This document shows positions 50,301-58,397 of a stretch of DNA of 64,000 nt, piece after piece. Both the position numbers and the translations under genes were made by a program. The DNA is from Paenibacillus camerounensis (GTDB taxonomy: Bacteria; Bacillota; Bacilli; Paenibacillales; Paenibacillaceae), in the NCBI RefSeq assembly GCF_000723885.1, contig NZ_CCDG010000061.1, forward strand, positions 1-64,000. The letters run 5' to 3'. Position 1 is the stretch's first letter. Every line of letters starts with the position of its first letter. The notes beneath the pieces were generated by a model. It was given only the letters and a program-made list of their open reading frames with translations, was not told where the DNA came from and made no database searches.

Positions 50301-50933
50301 TTATCTTGGAATGCGCGCCGCCCAGGTAGCTGCCTGCAGGATCAGCCCGCGGATGGCAGGGTGGCGGAAAGTCGGCTCATGATGGCCGGGCATCAGGAAT
50401 ACAACCCGTCCCTGCCCGTAGCGGTGGCACCAGGCTGCCGGGTAGGTCTCTCCGTCAGCCTCGTATTCCAGCAGCACTGTTTTTTCCGTGAACGGATCGA
50501 ACTCAAAGCGGTAAGGCTCCTCATCGAGCTGGAAATCTTCAATGCCCTCTGTAATATCATGCTCACGCACTTTGAAGTTCAGCGGAGCGTACGGCGGATG
50601 GGTCGTAAACCTGGCTCCGATCAGGCCGGCCAGCTCGTACCGTTTCGCCAGCGAAATACCGGTATGCAGCACGATCAGCCCGCCTCCTCCGCTAACGTAA
50701 CTGAGCAGACCCGCAGTCTGCTGGGGGGAGACCGTCTCGTTCCACAGCTCGTTATAAGCTATGCATAAATCGTATCCCGCCAGATGCTCGCCGAGCAGCA
50801 GCTTTTTATTCTCTGAACACTGAACGGTCAGCAGATCGTTCAGTATTTCGCCAATTTGTTGGTCCACACCCTGAAGAGGGTGAAAACGGGGATGGGTGTA
50901 GTCGCCCAGGAGCAGGCATTTTCTCTTGTCCAT
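50301..50933 (-). CDS. ThuA-like domain protein
   Basis: 210 residues. It fits the ThuA/glutamine-amidotransferase-like fold: LLLGDYTHPRFHPL at the start, GGGGLIVLHTG near 90, GHHEPTFRHPAIRGLIL at the end. ThuA proteins occur in sugar utilisation loci, where their reaction is poorly known. ATG at 50933 follows AGGAGG. Single gene; no sugar genes are adjacent. Confidence 0.78.
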   Translation of the reverse strand: MDKRKCLLLGDYTHPRFHPLQGVDQQIGEILNDLLTVQCSENKKLLLGEHLAGYDLCIAYNELWNETVSPQQTAGLLSYVSGGGGLIVLHTGISLAKRYELAGLIGARFTTHPPYAPLNFKVREHDITEGIEDFQLDEEPYRFEFDPFTEKTVLLEYEADGETYPAAWCHRYGQGRVVFLMPGHHEPTFRHPAIRGLILQAATWAARIPR

Positions 50934-51094
50934 AGGATCCTCCTTCATGATTCTTGCAGCAGATTTTGTCATATACGTTGCTATTATTTTAAGGAAAACT
51001 GCCTTGGATGTCCATGATCATGGAATGTAAATTCTTATATTTCAAAAAACAATTCCCGCTCACCGGGAGCGGGAAAAGGCAGCCACATCTTGCC

Positions 51095-51907
51095 CTAGCG
51101 GCGGGCAGCCGCATAACGCCCCAGCTCAACGAACATACTGCCCATCCGCTCATGCTCAGGCATTACAATCCGCTCCACACCTTCCTCCTTCAGCGCCTGG
51201 GAGGTAATCTTGCCTACAGAAACGGCCAGCACCTCCTGCTCAAACGCATGCAGCAGCTGCTCAAGCTTCCCGTTCTCCCGTGCATATTCCGACAGGAAGC
51301 GGAACTGCGGTGCACTGGTGAAGGCTACAGCATCCACCTTTGCCTCAAGGATCTCACCGAGCAGCAGCGCAAGTGCGCCCGGCTCAGGGGGAGTATGACG
51401 GTAGGGCTGCACCTCCCGGACCGTCGCGCCCGCGCCTTCCAGCCAGGCGGTCAGCCGGGGCGCAGATTCACCGTGCAGCTGCAGTACAATTTCCTTTCCC
51501 TGCAGGTCATGGTCCTGCAGCCCGCGGATCAGACCACTGGTGCTTCCGTCATCATCACGCACGGCCGGAGCCAGCCCGCGCTTCTTAAGGGCATTGACCG
51601 TCTTATAGCCCCGTGCCGCAATAGGCGCAGCACCCAGAATTTCCAGAAAACGTCCGGCGTTCCCCATGGTCTCCGCCATATTAAACAGCGCATCCAGACC
51701 CATACCGGTAGTAAGAACCGACCAGCCGGGCGGCTGCTTGATCCATGTGTCCAGACCCTGGCGGAGTGCCTCGTCATCCAGAAACACCGTCCCCTGCGCA
51801 GGCCGGAGCAGCGGGATACCGCCCATATTCGCAACCAGCTTGGCCATTTCCTCCGATTTGCGCGGCCCTGCAAGGGCAACGGTCATTCCTTTTAACTGCT
51901 CTGCCAT
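51095..51907 (-). CDS. hemD: Uroporphyrinogen-III synthase-like protein
   Basis: 270 residues, typical of HemD. Two alpha/beta lobes are readable: GMTVALAGPRKSEEMAKL at the start and AVSVGKITSQALKEEGVE near 230. The enzyme closes and inverts hydroxymethylbilane in haem, sirohaem and cobalamin synthesis. It stands alone rather than in a hem operon, so it may be a second copy serving another tetrapyrrole branch. HemD is poorly conserved, so the call relies on overall pattern. ATG after GAGGGGGAG. Confidence 0.75.
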   Translation of the reverse strand: MAEQLKGMTVALAGPRKSEEMAKLVANMGGIPLLRPAQGTVFLDDEALRQGLDTWIKQPPGWSVLTTGMGLDALFNMAETMGNAGRFLEILGAAPIAARGYKTVNALKKRGLAPAVRDDDGSTSGLIRGLQDHDLQGKEIVLQLHGESAPRLTAWLEGAGATVREVQPYRHTPPEPGALALLLGEILEAKVDAVAFTSAPQFRFLSEYARENGKLEQLLHAFEQEVLAVSVGKITSQALKEEGVERIVMPEHERMGSMFVELGRYAAARR

Positions 51908-51998
51908 AAACTTAGCTCCCCCTCGTTAACCCTGCATTATTGTCTACCAGTATACTTGCAAAGGGTCTAAAAAGAAAAGCACGAAGCAGCCTCCGGTC

Positions 51999-53978
51999 CT
52001 AGGCATGCAGCTTGAAGCGGCTGACCAGCTTCTGCAGCTCCTCAGCCAGATGGCTCAAGTTAGCCGTCGAGGATGAAATCTCTTCCACCGCCGCAAGCTG
52101 CTCCTGGGCGGCGGCAGAGATCGTCTCTGTATTGGCCGCCGCCTCCCTCGAGATGCCTCCGATTTCGCCAATCGCCCGCTCCATGCTGGCCGCTTCGGCT
52201 GATAGGGTATGCACCGCACCGTTCATCGCTTCGATTTTCTCCGCAGCACCCTTTACAGCCCTGCGGATCCGCGAGAAGGAGCGGCCGGTGGTATCCACTG
52301 CCATAATGCCGTCCGACACCCGGCTTCTGGCATCCTCCATGGTTGCTGTAGCCTGCTTCATCTCACCGTTAATTGAAGAGACCTGCTCCGAAATCATCCG
52401 CGCTGATTTCTCAGACTCTTCAGCAAGCTTGCGCACCTCTGAAGCAACCACTGCAAAGCCGCGTCCCTGTTCGCCCGCACGTGCGGCCTCAATGGAGGCG
52501 TTCAGCGCCAGCAGATTGGTCTGGCGGGAAATGCCGGTAATGACGCCGGCAATTCCCTGAATCTGCTCCATACGCACATTCAGCGAATCAATGACACCAC
52601 TCAGTTCCTCTACCGTTTCATGAATGCCGTTGATTTTGTCAACCACGCTGATGACCGATTCATTGCCTTCCGCTGCAGACAGCGACGTCTTGTCCATCAT
52701 CGCCGATACCTGCTCCATGAAGCCGGAAATATGCTGGACCTCATGCGCAGTTGCCGCGGTGCTCTCTGTGCCCTTTTCGATGCTGTCCACCTGGCGCTCT
52801 GTACCTGCGGCAACCTCCTGGATGGCTACAGTCACATGCTCAATCGCCTTAGTCGTCTGATCCGCCCCGGCAGCCAGCTCCTCGGCAGATGAGGATACAT
52901 CTTCCGTCATCTCCTGCACACTGATAATCATCCCGCGCAGACTGGCAACCATTACCCCGAAATTGTCGGCAAGCATGCCGATCTCATCCCGGCGGAACGC
53001 TCCGATATCCTGGGATAAATCCCCCTGCGCAATGACTGCCGTAGCCTTACGGAGTCTGCCGAGCGGCCGCAGAATGGATTGTACGTTGAAGTAGATCAGA
53101 ATAAGGGCCAGTACAACCGAAACTCCGATGACTATAAAGGCTGTCCGGCGGATATCGGCGGTTGCGGCCGACACCTCATTCTTATCAATTGTTCCGCCGA
53201 TTCTCCAGCCGGTCAGCTCATTTTGCATAAAGGTCATTTTTTTGTCCGAATCCTTATAGGTATAGTCAAAGGAGCCGGACCCTGCCTCAAACATCCTCTT
53301 CACAAACGGCTCAGAGGATTCCCGGCCGATTGTCTCTACCGGGTGGACCAGAAATTTCTTGCTGCTGTCCAGAATGAAAATGTAGCCCTGCTTGCCGACT
53401 TTAATACCAGTAAGCTCAGCCAGAGCCGACAGATCCAAATCCAGGGCCACTACCCCGTTACCGCTCCCCAGCACAGCCGAAATAGCAATCGCCATCTCAT
53501 TGTTAACAGTCTGAAATGCAGGGGAAAGCACAGTGCCGCCGCCGTTCTTCAGTGCATTTACATAGGAATTCTCTTTGCGCGGATCATAGCCCTCGGGCCG
53601 TTCAGCCTCTGAGGCATGCAGTACCGCTGCCCGGCTGGTTCCCACGTAAATATCCAGCACATCCGGATGCAGTGCCGCATACTCCCTCAGCCGGGCTGTA
53701 ATAGACGCCGCAGTCCCGGCAGCCTCCGCATTGACTGCATCTGCGGTCAGCTGAGCCGCGAAATATTCAATATCGTGTATTCTGGACTCTATGTTGGCAT
53801 TGATAATCGCGTTGGCCGCATCTACACTTTCAGCAGCGCTGGTCACCAGCTGCTCTTCCACTTTGCCGCTGGCTGATTCGTAGGTCTGCCAGCCGATAAT
53901 CAGGCTTGGTGCCAGAAGGACGAGCAGGTATGTAAGGGTAAGCTTCATACGGATATTAACGCGGAATTTTTTGCCCAA
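51999..53978 (-). CDS. Methyl-accepting chemotaxis protein
   Basis: 659 residues. TM1 at about 12-30, an outer dCache-like sensor to about 278, TM2 at 280-300, HAMP, then a cytoplasmic signalling domain with the hairpin tip LALNASIEAARAGEQGRGFAV (part of it) near 490. It signals through CheA and CheW to steer swimming. The TTG start has only a weak ribosome site (AGAGAG at 11 nt). Single gene. The ligand is unknown; dCache sensors often bind amino acids. Confidence 0.9.
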   Translation of the reverse strand: MGKKFRVNIRMKLTLTYLLVLLAPSLIIGWQTYESASGKVEEQLVTSAAESVDAANAIINANIESRIHDIEYFAAQLTADAVNAEAAGTAASITARLREYAALHPDVLDIYVGTSRAAVLHASEAERPEGYDPRKENSYVNALKNGGGTVLSPAFQTVNNEMAIAISAVLGSGNGVVALDLDLSALAELTGIKVGKQGYIFILDSSKKFLVHPVETIGRESSEPFVKRMFEAGSGSFDYTYKDSDKKMTFMQNELTGWRIGGTIDKNEVSAATADIRRTAFIVIGVSVVLALILIYFNVQSILRPLGRLRKATAVIAQGDLSQDIGAFRRDEIGMLADNFGVMVASLRGMIISVQEMTEDVSSSAEELAAGADQTTKAIEHVTVAIQEVAAGTERQVDSIEKGTESTAATAHEVQHISGFMEQVSAMMDKTSLSAAEGNESVISVVDKINGIHETVEELSGVIDSLNVRMEQIQGIAGVITGISRQTNLLALNASIEAARAGEQGRGFAVVASEVRKLAEESEKSARMISEQVSSINGEMKQATATMEDARSRVSDGIMAVDTTGRSFSRIRRAVKGAAEKIEAMNGAVHTLSAEAASMERAIGEIGGISREAAANTETISAAAQEQLAAVEEISSSTANLSHLAEELQKLVSRFKLHA

Positions 53979-54102
53979 GGGGGTTCACGCTCTCTTTCGT
54001 TTAGGTCTTAAGTATGAGTGACTTGTCCATGTTATATAATTATATACCGCTGCTTAAAACCCTTTTTTTCAGCGGTAATTATTGTTATTCTACTAGAACA
54101 TC

Positions 54103-54117
54103 TTATAATTTTTATAT
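54103..54117. promoter_or_regulatory. PerR-box-like site upstream of mcp
   Basis: TTATAAT T TTTATAT matches the known Bacillus Per box TTATAATnATTATAA at 12 of 14 positions. It lies in AT-rich sequence between perR and the chemoreceptor gene, so chance is possible. Confidence 0.35.
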
Positions 54118-54125
54118 AAACGCAG

Positions 54126-54160
54126 CAAAAAAGACCGCCTTAATGAAAGCGGTCTTTTAT
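54126..54160 (-). terminator. Terminator of perR
   Basis: AAAGACCGC pairs with GCGGTCTTT around a short AT-rich loop; a T run follows on the minus strand. Confidence 0.85.
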
Positions 54161-54215
54161 TATATTGCTATTAGTCCGTCCTGCTTCTATTCGCCGTTTA
54201 TACGTGTCCCCGGTC

Positions 54216-54611
54216 CTAATTCAGCTTTTTATTGCTGCATGCCGGGCACACGCCGCCAAACACGACATGGGCATGCGAGATTTTATATCCGGTCTCGGCA
54301 GCAACGCTGCTCATCCACTCCTGCGGCACATGGGTCATCACTTCGTCCACCGCACCGCAGACCTCGCACAGGATATGCTGGTGATCATCCATCTTGGCAT
54401 CATATCTGCTGGCAGCCTCCCCCAGCTTCAGCTCACGGATCATCTGTTTATCAGCAAGATAGCGCAGCGAATTGTAGACCGTACCGTAGGCCAGGTTATG
54501 CCCCTGTTCTACCAGCCGGTTCATCACTTCTGCTGCAGTCGGATGGTCATGCGAATTACGGACGATATCATAAACGGCTTGCCGCTGTGAGGTTAAATTC
54601 AGGTTTCTCAT
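54216..54611 (-). CDS. perR: Fur-family peroxide regulator PerR
   Basis: 131 residues. The winged helix has LTSQRQAVYDIVR and AYGTVYNSLRYL. The structural zinc site is two CxxC pairs (CEVC, CPAC). Regulatory metal ligands typical of PerR are present: His in HPTAAEV, Asp in RYDAK, HQH, and Asp in GAVDEV; that last Asp favours PerR over Fur. It senses peroxide by iron-catalysed His oxidation. ATG at 54611 follows AAAGGA at 8 nt. A degenerate Per-box-like sequence near 54635-54650 could give autoregulation. Confidence 0.88.
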   Translation of the reverse strand: MRNLNLTSQRQAVYDIVRNSHDHPTAAEVMNRLVEQGHNLAYGTVYNSLRYLADKQMIRELKLGEAASRYDAKMDDHQHILCEVCGAVDEVMTHVPQEWMSSVAAETGYKISHAHVVFGGVCPACSNKKLN

Positions 54612-54689
54612 CTTTATCATCCTTTAACTTATTTTTAGATCAAGTATAAATCCTGCTGCCTTCAGCGTCAATCAATCCGCCCGTCCATT

Positions 54690-55784
54690 TTACTTGATCA
54701 GCCCTGAGTACTTAATCCTGACATCAGCAGCAACCTCTAGTTTCAGGACCGGAAACAGCGCCGCCCATTCCTCTGCTTCCGTTTCGTTGTTCCAGTGTCT
54801 GGTCCCGTAACGCAGCCCCCACCCGAAGGGATCAAGCCGCTTCTTCTTTATTTTTTCAAGCAGCGCTTCTACCGACTGTTCCAGCGCCTCCTCGCCGGCA
54901 TCCGATATTTGCTCCAGCAGATTATGGGTAATCAGCTCCTGGGTACTGTTCTCCTCCACAATGCCGTTAATCTTGATCTTATAGCGGACAACAGGCGCGC
55001 CCGGTTCGGACGATATAATTTTGTATGCGGACTTGCTGCTTTCTGTATAGTACTGGAATTCACTGTCATCCACCCTTGCCGGAAAATTGGTCCGCAGATC
55101 AGGCCGGGTCAGCAGATTAAACAGCCGTGATTCCTCCGGATTCAGAACCAGCTGCACCTTTTGTTTGTCCAAGAGGGCTATTTTGTCTATCCGGAACTGG
55201 GTCTCACCTTCAGCTTCAATAACCGGCAATATCGGGTCCTTGCCCTGCTCGTAAACATCCCTCATCAGCTGGTAGGAATAGACGCTTGCGATAAAAGGCG
55301 ACTCCGTTCCCTGCCCGCTCATAGCCATAATCAGCGAATTGGAGGGAATCCGCTCTGACGGGGGCTTGACCTTAAGCACATCCAGCGCTTCCGGACGCCC
55401 GACGGCAAAGTTAAGAATCAGCTGGATATCCCTGCGCCGGACCGCCCAGTCCAGCACATGCCTGATATCGCGGCCGGCCAGCCCCTCACCTATGATGAGC
55501 GATTTGCAGTGCACATAGTCCAGCTCCTTCTCAACCCTTGATTTCATCAGGCGCAGCGCTTCAGAAATGCTATTTGATTCTTCCGTAATAATCTGCATCT
55601 TCTCATCGATCTTCGTTACTTCCCCCTGCGGGATGGCCAGCTTCAGGCTGACCTTGAAATCCTCTGCTTCGCCGGAGTCAATACCGATAGCAACCACAAA
55701 GATCCGCCGGTCAATATCCTTGTATTCGCAGCCTGTTGTAAGACACAACAGTACAACGCCTATGTAAAGCAGCAGCTTTCTCAC
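54690..55784 (-). CDS. gerAC: GerAC-type spore germination lipoprotein
   Basis: 364 residues. Ger(x)C family: signal peptide with lipobox LTTGC (Cys near residue 19), then the typical DIDRRIFVVAIGID segment. It is attached to the outer face of the spore inner membrane as part of the germinant receptor. GTG start with AGGAGG 8 nt upstream; GTGA overlaps the gerAB stop. Third gene of the operon. The gene symbol is by family; the germinant is unknown. Confidence 0.9.
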   Translation of the reverse strand: MRKLLLYIGVVLLCLTTGCEYKDIDRRIFVVAIGIDSGEAEDFKVSLKLAIPQGEVTKIDEKMQIITEESNSISEALRLMKSRVEKELDYVHCKSLIIGEGLAGRDIRHVLDWAVRRRDIQLILNFAVGRPEALDVLKVKPPSERIPSNSLIMAMSGQGTESPFIASVYSYQLMRDVYEQGKDPILPVIEAEGETQFRIDKIALLDKQKVQLVLNPEESRLFNLLTRPDLRTNFPARVDDSEFQYYTESSKSAYKIISSEPGAPVVRYKIKINGIVEENSTQELITHNLLEQISDAGEEALEQSVEALLEKIKKKRLDPFGWGLRYGTRHWNNETEAEEWAALFPVLKLEVAADVRIKYSGLIK

Positions 55785-56881
55785 GGATTCCGCCTCCTGT
55801 AAGCCACCGCATAGCAATAACACAGCAGCATAATCATTAACAGTTCCCCGAACCAGCGGGCATACAGAAACACAACGCCGAACTCATTGAGCTGGTATTG
55901 GTCAAGCCGCATTAGGATCAGGGTTATTCCGCTGAACATGCCGAGAATAGCCAGCTCCTGCCAGCCTGTACTCCGGTTCTTCGCCTGCTTGCGCGGGAAC
56001 AGGCCGGTAAGCAGCTCCTTGCCGACATGCCAGTGAACCGTTACGCTGACCAGAGAAAGCGTGAGATAGGCAAAATAAAAAATAAACAGCATCCGTTCTA
56101 TTAAAAAGGTATCGATCCGGATACTGTCTGCTGTTGAAAACCAGGTATAGACATGCTTCTCCACACCGATCGTCCCGAAATAACCTATAGGCACATAAAA
56201 GGTCAGCAGCAGTACAGCCAGCCCGTTAACGGCATAGACCCAGCTATGCTTCATTTTCATCTTGGGCAGCACCCGGTTAAAGATAGCCAGATTGAAATAG
56301 CCGCTGAACGAGAAGGTGGCGGCAGCAATGCTTTTCAGATCGGGTGCATGAGCAGAATAAGTCATGATCTGCAGCACGGAATCCCAGCTGAAATCCGGAT
56401 TAACCAGCGCTTTGATAATCGCGTACAGAATGAGCGGCAGGATGATGGCCAGCAGCATCTCCATTCCGTACAGTACGGATAGGGAATCCATGCGCGCACA
56501 GAAGCATACAAGGACAAGAAAGCTGATAATCACAATCCCCGGGCCGGTATCCGGACTGACAAAACGCATTGTTATATCCACGAATGACAGGATCGTGATC
56601 AGCCCGGCAACACACCAGAGGGAGGCAAACATAATGATAAGCGGAATAATCAGCCCTTTCGGCAGAGCGGTTTCGAGAATATCCTGAATACTTTTGCCGG
56701 GAAACTTTGCAATCAGAATAGTGAAGACGGACAGAAAGGCGGTTCCGAGAACAGCAGCAACCAGGATCGATGTCTGCGCCCCCCTGAAACGGGCATCCAG
56801 CAGCTCCCGCGGGACAAAATTCAATATATTCAGCAGGCTGTTCATCAAAAACATCCAATACACGTAACGGCTCTGATTCAT
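55781..56881 (-). CDS. gerAB: GerAB-type spore germination permease
   Basis: 366 residues with about ten membrane spans, of the amino acid-polyamine-organocation transporter fold. The N terminus MNQSRYVYWMFLMNSLLNIL matches the family. It forms the germinant-binding membrane subunit. The ATG overlaps the gerAA stop by one base, so I do not accept the longer upstream frame. Operon with gerAA and gerAC. Confidence 0.9.
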   Translation of the reverse strand: MNQSRYVYWMFLMNSLLNILNFVPRELLDARFRGAQTSILVAAVLGTAFLSVFTILIAKFPGKSIQDILETALPKGLIIPLIIMFASLWCVAGLITILSFVDITMRFVSPDTGPGIVIISFLVLVCFCARMDSLSVLYGMEMLLAIILPLILYAIIKALVNPDFSWDSVLQIMTYSAHAPDLKSIAAATFSFSGYFNLAIFNRVLPKMKMKHSWVYAVNGLAVLLLTFYVPIGYFGTIGVEKHVYTWFSTADSIRIDTFLIERMLFIFYFAYLTLSLVSVTVHWHVGKELLTGLFPRKQAKNRSTGWQELAILGMFSGITLILMRLDQYQLNEFGVVFLYARWFGELLMIMLLCYCYAVAYRRRNP

Positions 56882-58251
56882 CAGCTTCTGCCGCCCTTCT
56901 GCGTGCCGGATGATCCCAGTCTGTCCAAAGCGAACATTTTGAAATACGGCTGGCCGAAGCTGCGCTGGCTGCATAGATACATGGTGAACCCGACCAGGCA
57001 AACTACGACACCGACCAGCCCAACTGCTGCGGCGGCTATAACAAACAGATATTTTAGGACACGGATCGAAAAGCTCATCATATTAAGCGGAATCATAAAA
57101 TTAGAGATAGCTACAACGGATACGAGAATAATCATAATATTGCCGACCAGTCCTGCCGCTGTTGCCGCCTGGCCCAGAATGAGGCCGCCGACCGTCGTTG
57201 CCGTCGGCCCGATGGCCCGCGGCAGCCGCAGGCTCGCCTCCGTCAGAAATTCCATCATGACCAGCATGATCAGCACCTCTACAAAGGAGGGATAGGGCAC
57301 GGTAGCCCGGCTGCCGGCAATCAGCAGTGCAATTTGCACACGCACAATCTCCGGATTGTAGGAGGTGAAGGCCACATACAGTGCCGGCAGCCACAGCGTC
57401 ATGGCTACGCCCAGAATACGCAGCAGCTTCAGAAAGCGGCCGACGAAGGGCAGCTGAATTTTATCGTCCATCGCCACAAAGAAATCATTAAAGATTACCG
57501 GCAGCACGATGGCGAAGCCTGTTGTATCCAGCATGACGGCAATTTTTCCCTCTGCCAGATTAAAGACCACACGGTCAGGCCGCTCCGTTACAATCGTTTT
57601 TGGAAAAATGCGCACCTTGTCGCTGTTGATGTATTTTTCCAGCTCCCCGGCAGCCTGCAATATATCTACCCGGAGTGTACTCAGCCTCTCCCGCAGCTCA
57701 TCAAGCACCTGATGATTCACCCGGCTGTCATCGTACAGAATCGCTGCCTTGGTTCTGGAAATGTTGCCGATCAGCATCGATTCCATCTTTAGTTCTGCCG
57801 ACTGGTAGCGCCTGCGGATCAGGTTAAGATTCACTGCCAGATTTTCTGTCAGCGCATCTGATGGCCCCTGCGTTATGCTCTCCGTCATCGTCTGGCTGAC
57901 ACTGCTGGTCTCCGCCTTCAGTGCATCAAAGAATATAAACCGCTGCTCCACCTCCACGCAGGCATAGCCGCCGAGCATCAGGTCCAGCACCTGCTTGCTG
58001 TCCTTTACAGCCTCACTGCCCGGGTAATGCGCCAGATATTCCTTATAGGCTGCCGGATCATTCATCTCGTAAAAGGGTGCGATAATGCTGCGGTTAATGA
58101 TCTGCGGATCAGTGATGCTTTTGACATACAGCAGCTTTACCGATCCTGCCGGCGCCGTCAGCTGCCTGTCCTCCAGGTCGGCGAAGTTGTCCAGCTGTCC
58201 CTTGATCCATTGCAGGGAAATCTCCTCCGCTTTCTGCTGTTCCGCCATCAT
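56881..58251 (-). CDS. gerAA: GerAA-type spore germination protein
   Basis: 456 residues. A soluble N-terminal part to about 245, then membrane spans with LPALYVAFTSYNPE near 290 and FVEVLIMLVMMEFLTEASLRLP near 318 (only part needed for recognition), typical of GerAA. Near-complete length. It oligomerises into an ion channel opened by germinant binding. The start may be the second Met at 58248, which fits the GGGGGG ribosome site better. First gene of the operon behind a sigma-G-like promoter. Confidence 0.92.
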   Translation of the reverse strand: MMAEQQKAEEISLQWIKGQLDNFADLEDRQLTAPAGSVKLLYVKSITDPQIINRSIIAPFYEMNDPAAYKEYLAHYPGSEAVKDSKQVLDLMLGGYACVEVEQRFIFFDALKAETSSVSQTMTESITQGPSDALTENLAVNLNLIRRRYQSAELKMESMLIGNISRTKAAILYDDSRVNHQVLDELRERLSTLRVDILQAAGELEKYINSDKVRIFPKTIVTERPDRVVFNLAEGKIAVMLDTTGFAIVLPVIFNDFFVAMDDKIQLPFVGRFLKLLRILGVAMTLWLPALYVAFTSYNPEIVRVQIALLIAGSRATVPYPSFVEVLIMLVMMEFLTEASLRLPRAIGPTATTVGGLILGQAATAAGLVGNIMIILVSVVAISNFMIPLNMMSFSIRVLKYLFVIAAAAVGLVGVVVCLVGFTMYLCSQRSFGQPYFKMFALDRLGSSGTQKGGRS

Positions 58252-58289
58252 TCATCCCCCCAAGCCGGGTTTCTCCGGTAGTAGTACCT

Positions 58290-58319
58290 TATTTTGACAC
58301 ATGGCGCCTGCTTTCATGC
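58290..58319 (-). promoter_or_regulatory. Sigma-G-like promoter of the ger operon
   Basis: On the minus strand GCATG (58315-58319), an 18-bp spacer and CAAAATA (58290-58296). The known forespore sigma-G consensus is GHATR-N18-CATNHTA, so one -10 position differs. It lies about 40 bp upstream of the gerAA start. Confidence 0.7.
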
Positions 58320-58342
58320 ACCTGTACCTGCTCAGGTTTCTT

Positions 58343-58370
58343 TTGACGGGAGAGTGGTAATAAATGAAAT
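58343..58370 (+). promoter_or_regulatory. Possible sigma-A promoter of the Rieske gene
   Basis: TTGACG at 58343-58348 and TGAAAT at 58365-58370 with a 16-bp spacer, 28 nt upstream of the start codon. Confidence 0.4.
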
Positions 58371-58397
58371 GAATCTTGCACATGGAGGGATTATAGG

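Noticed and set aside
58334..58360. Sigma-B promoter for the Rieske gene
   Set aside because: GTTTCT and TGGTAA are at a plausible distance, but a TTGACG-based sigma-A promoter overlaps and Paenibacillus often lacks sigma-B.
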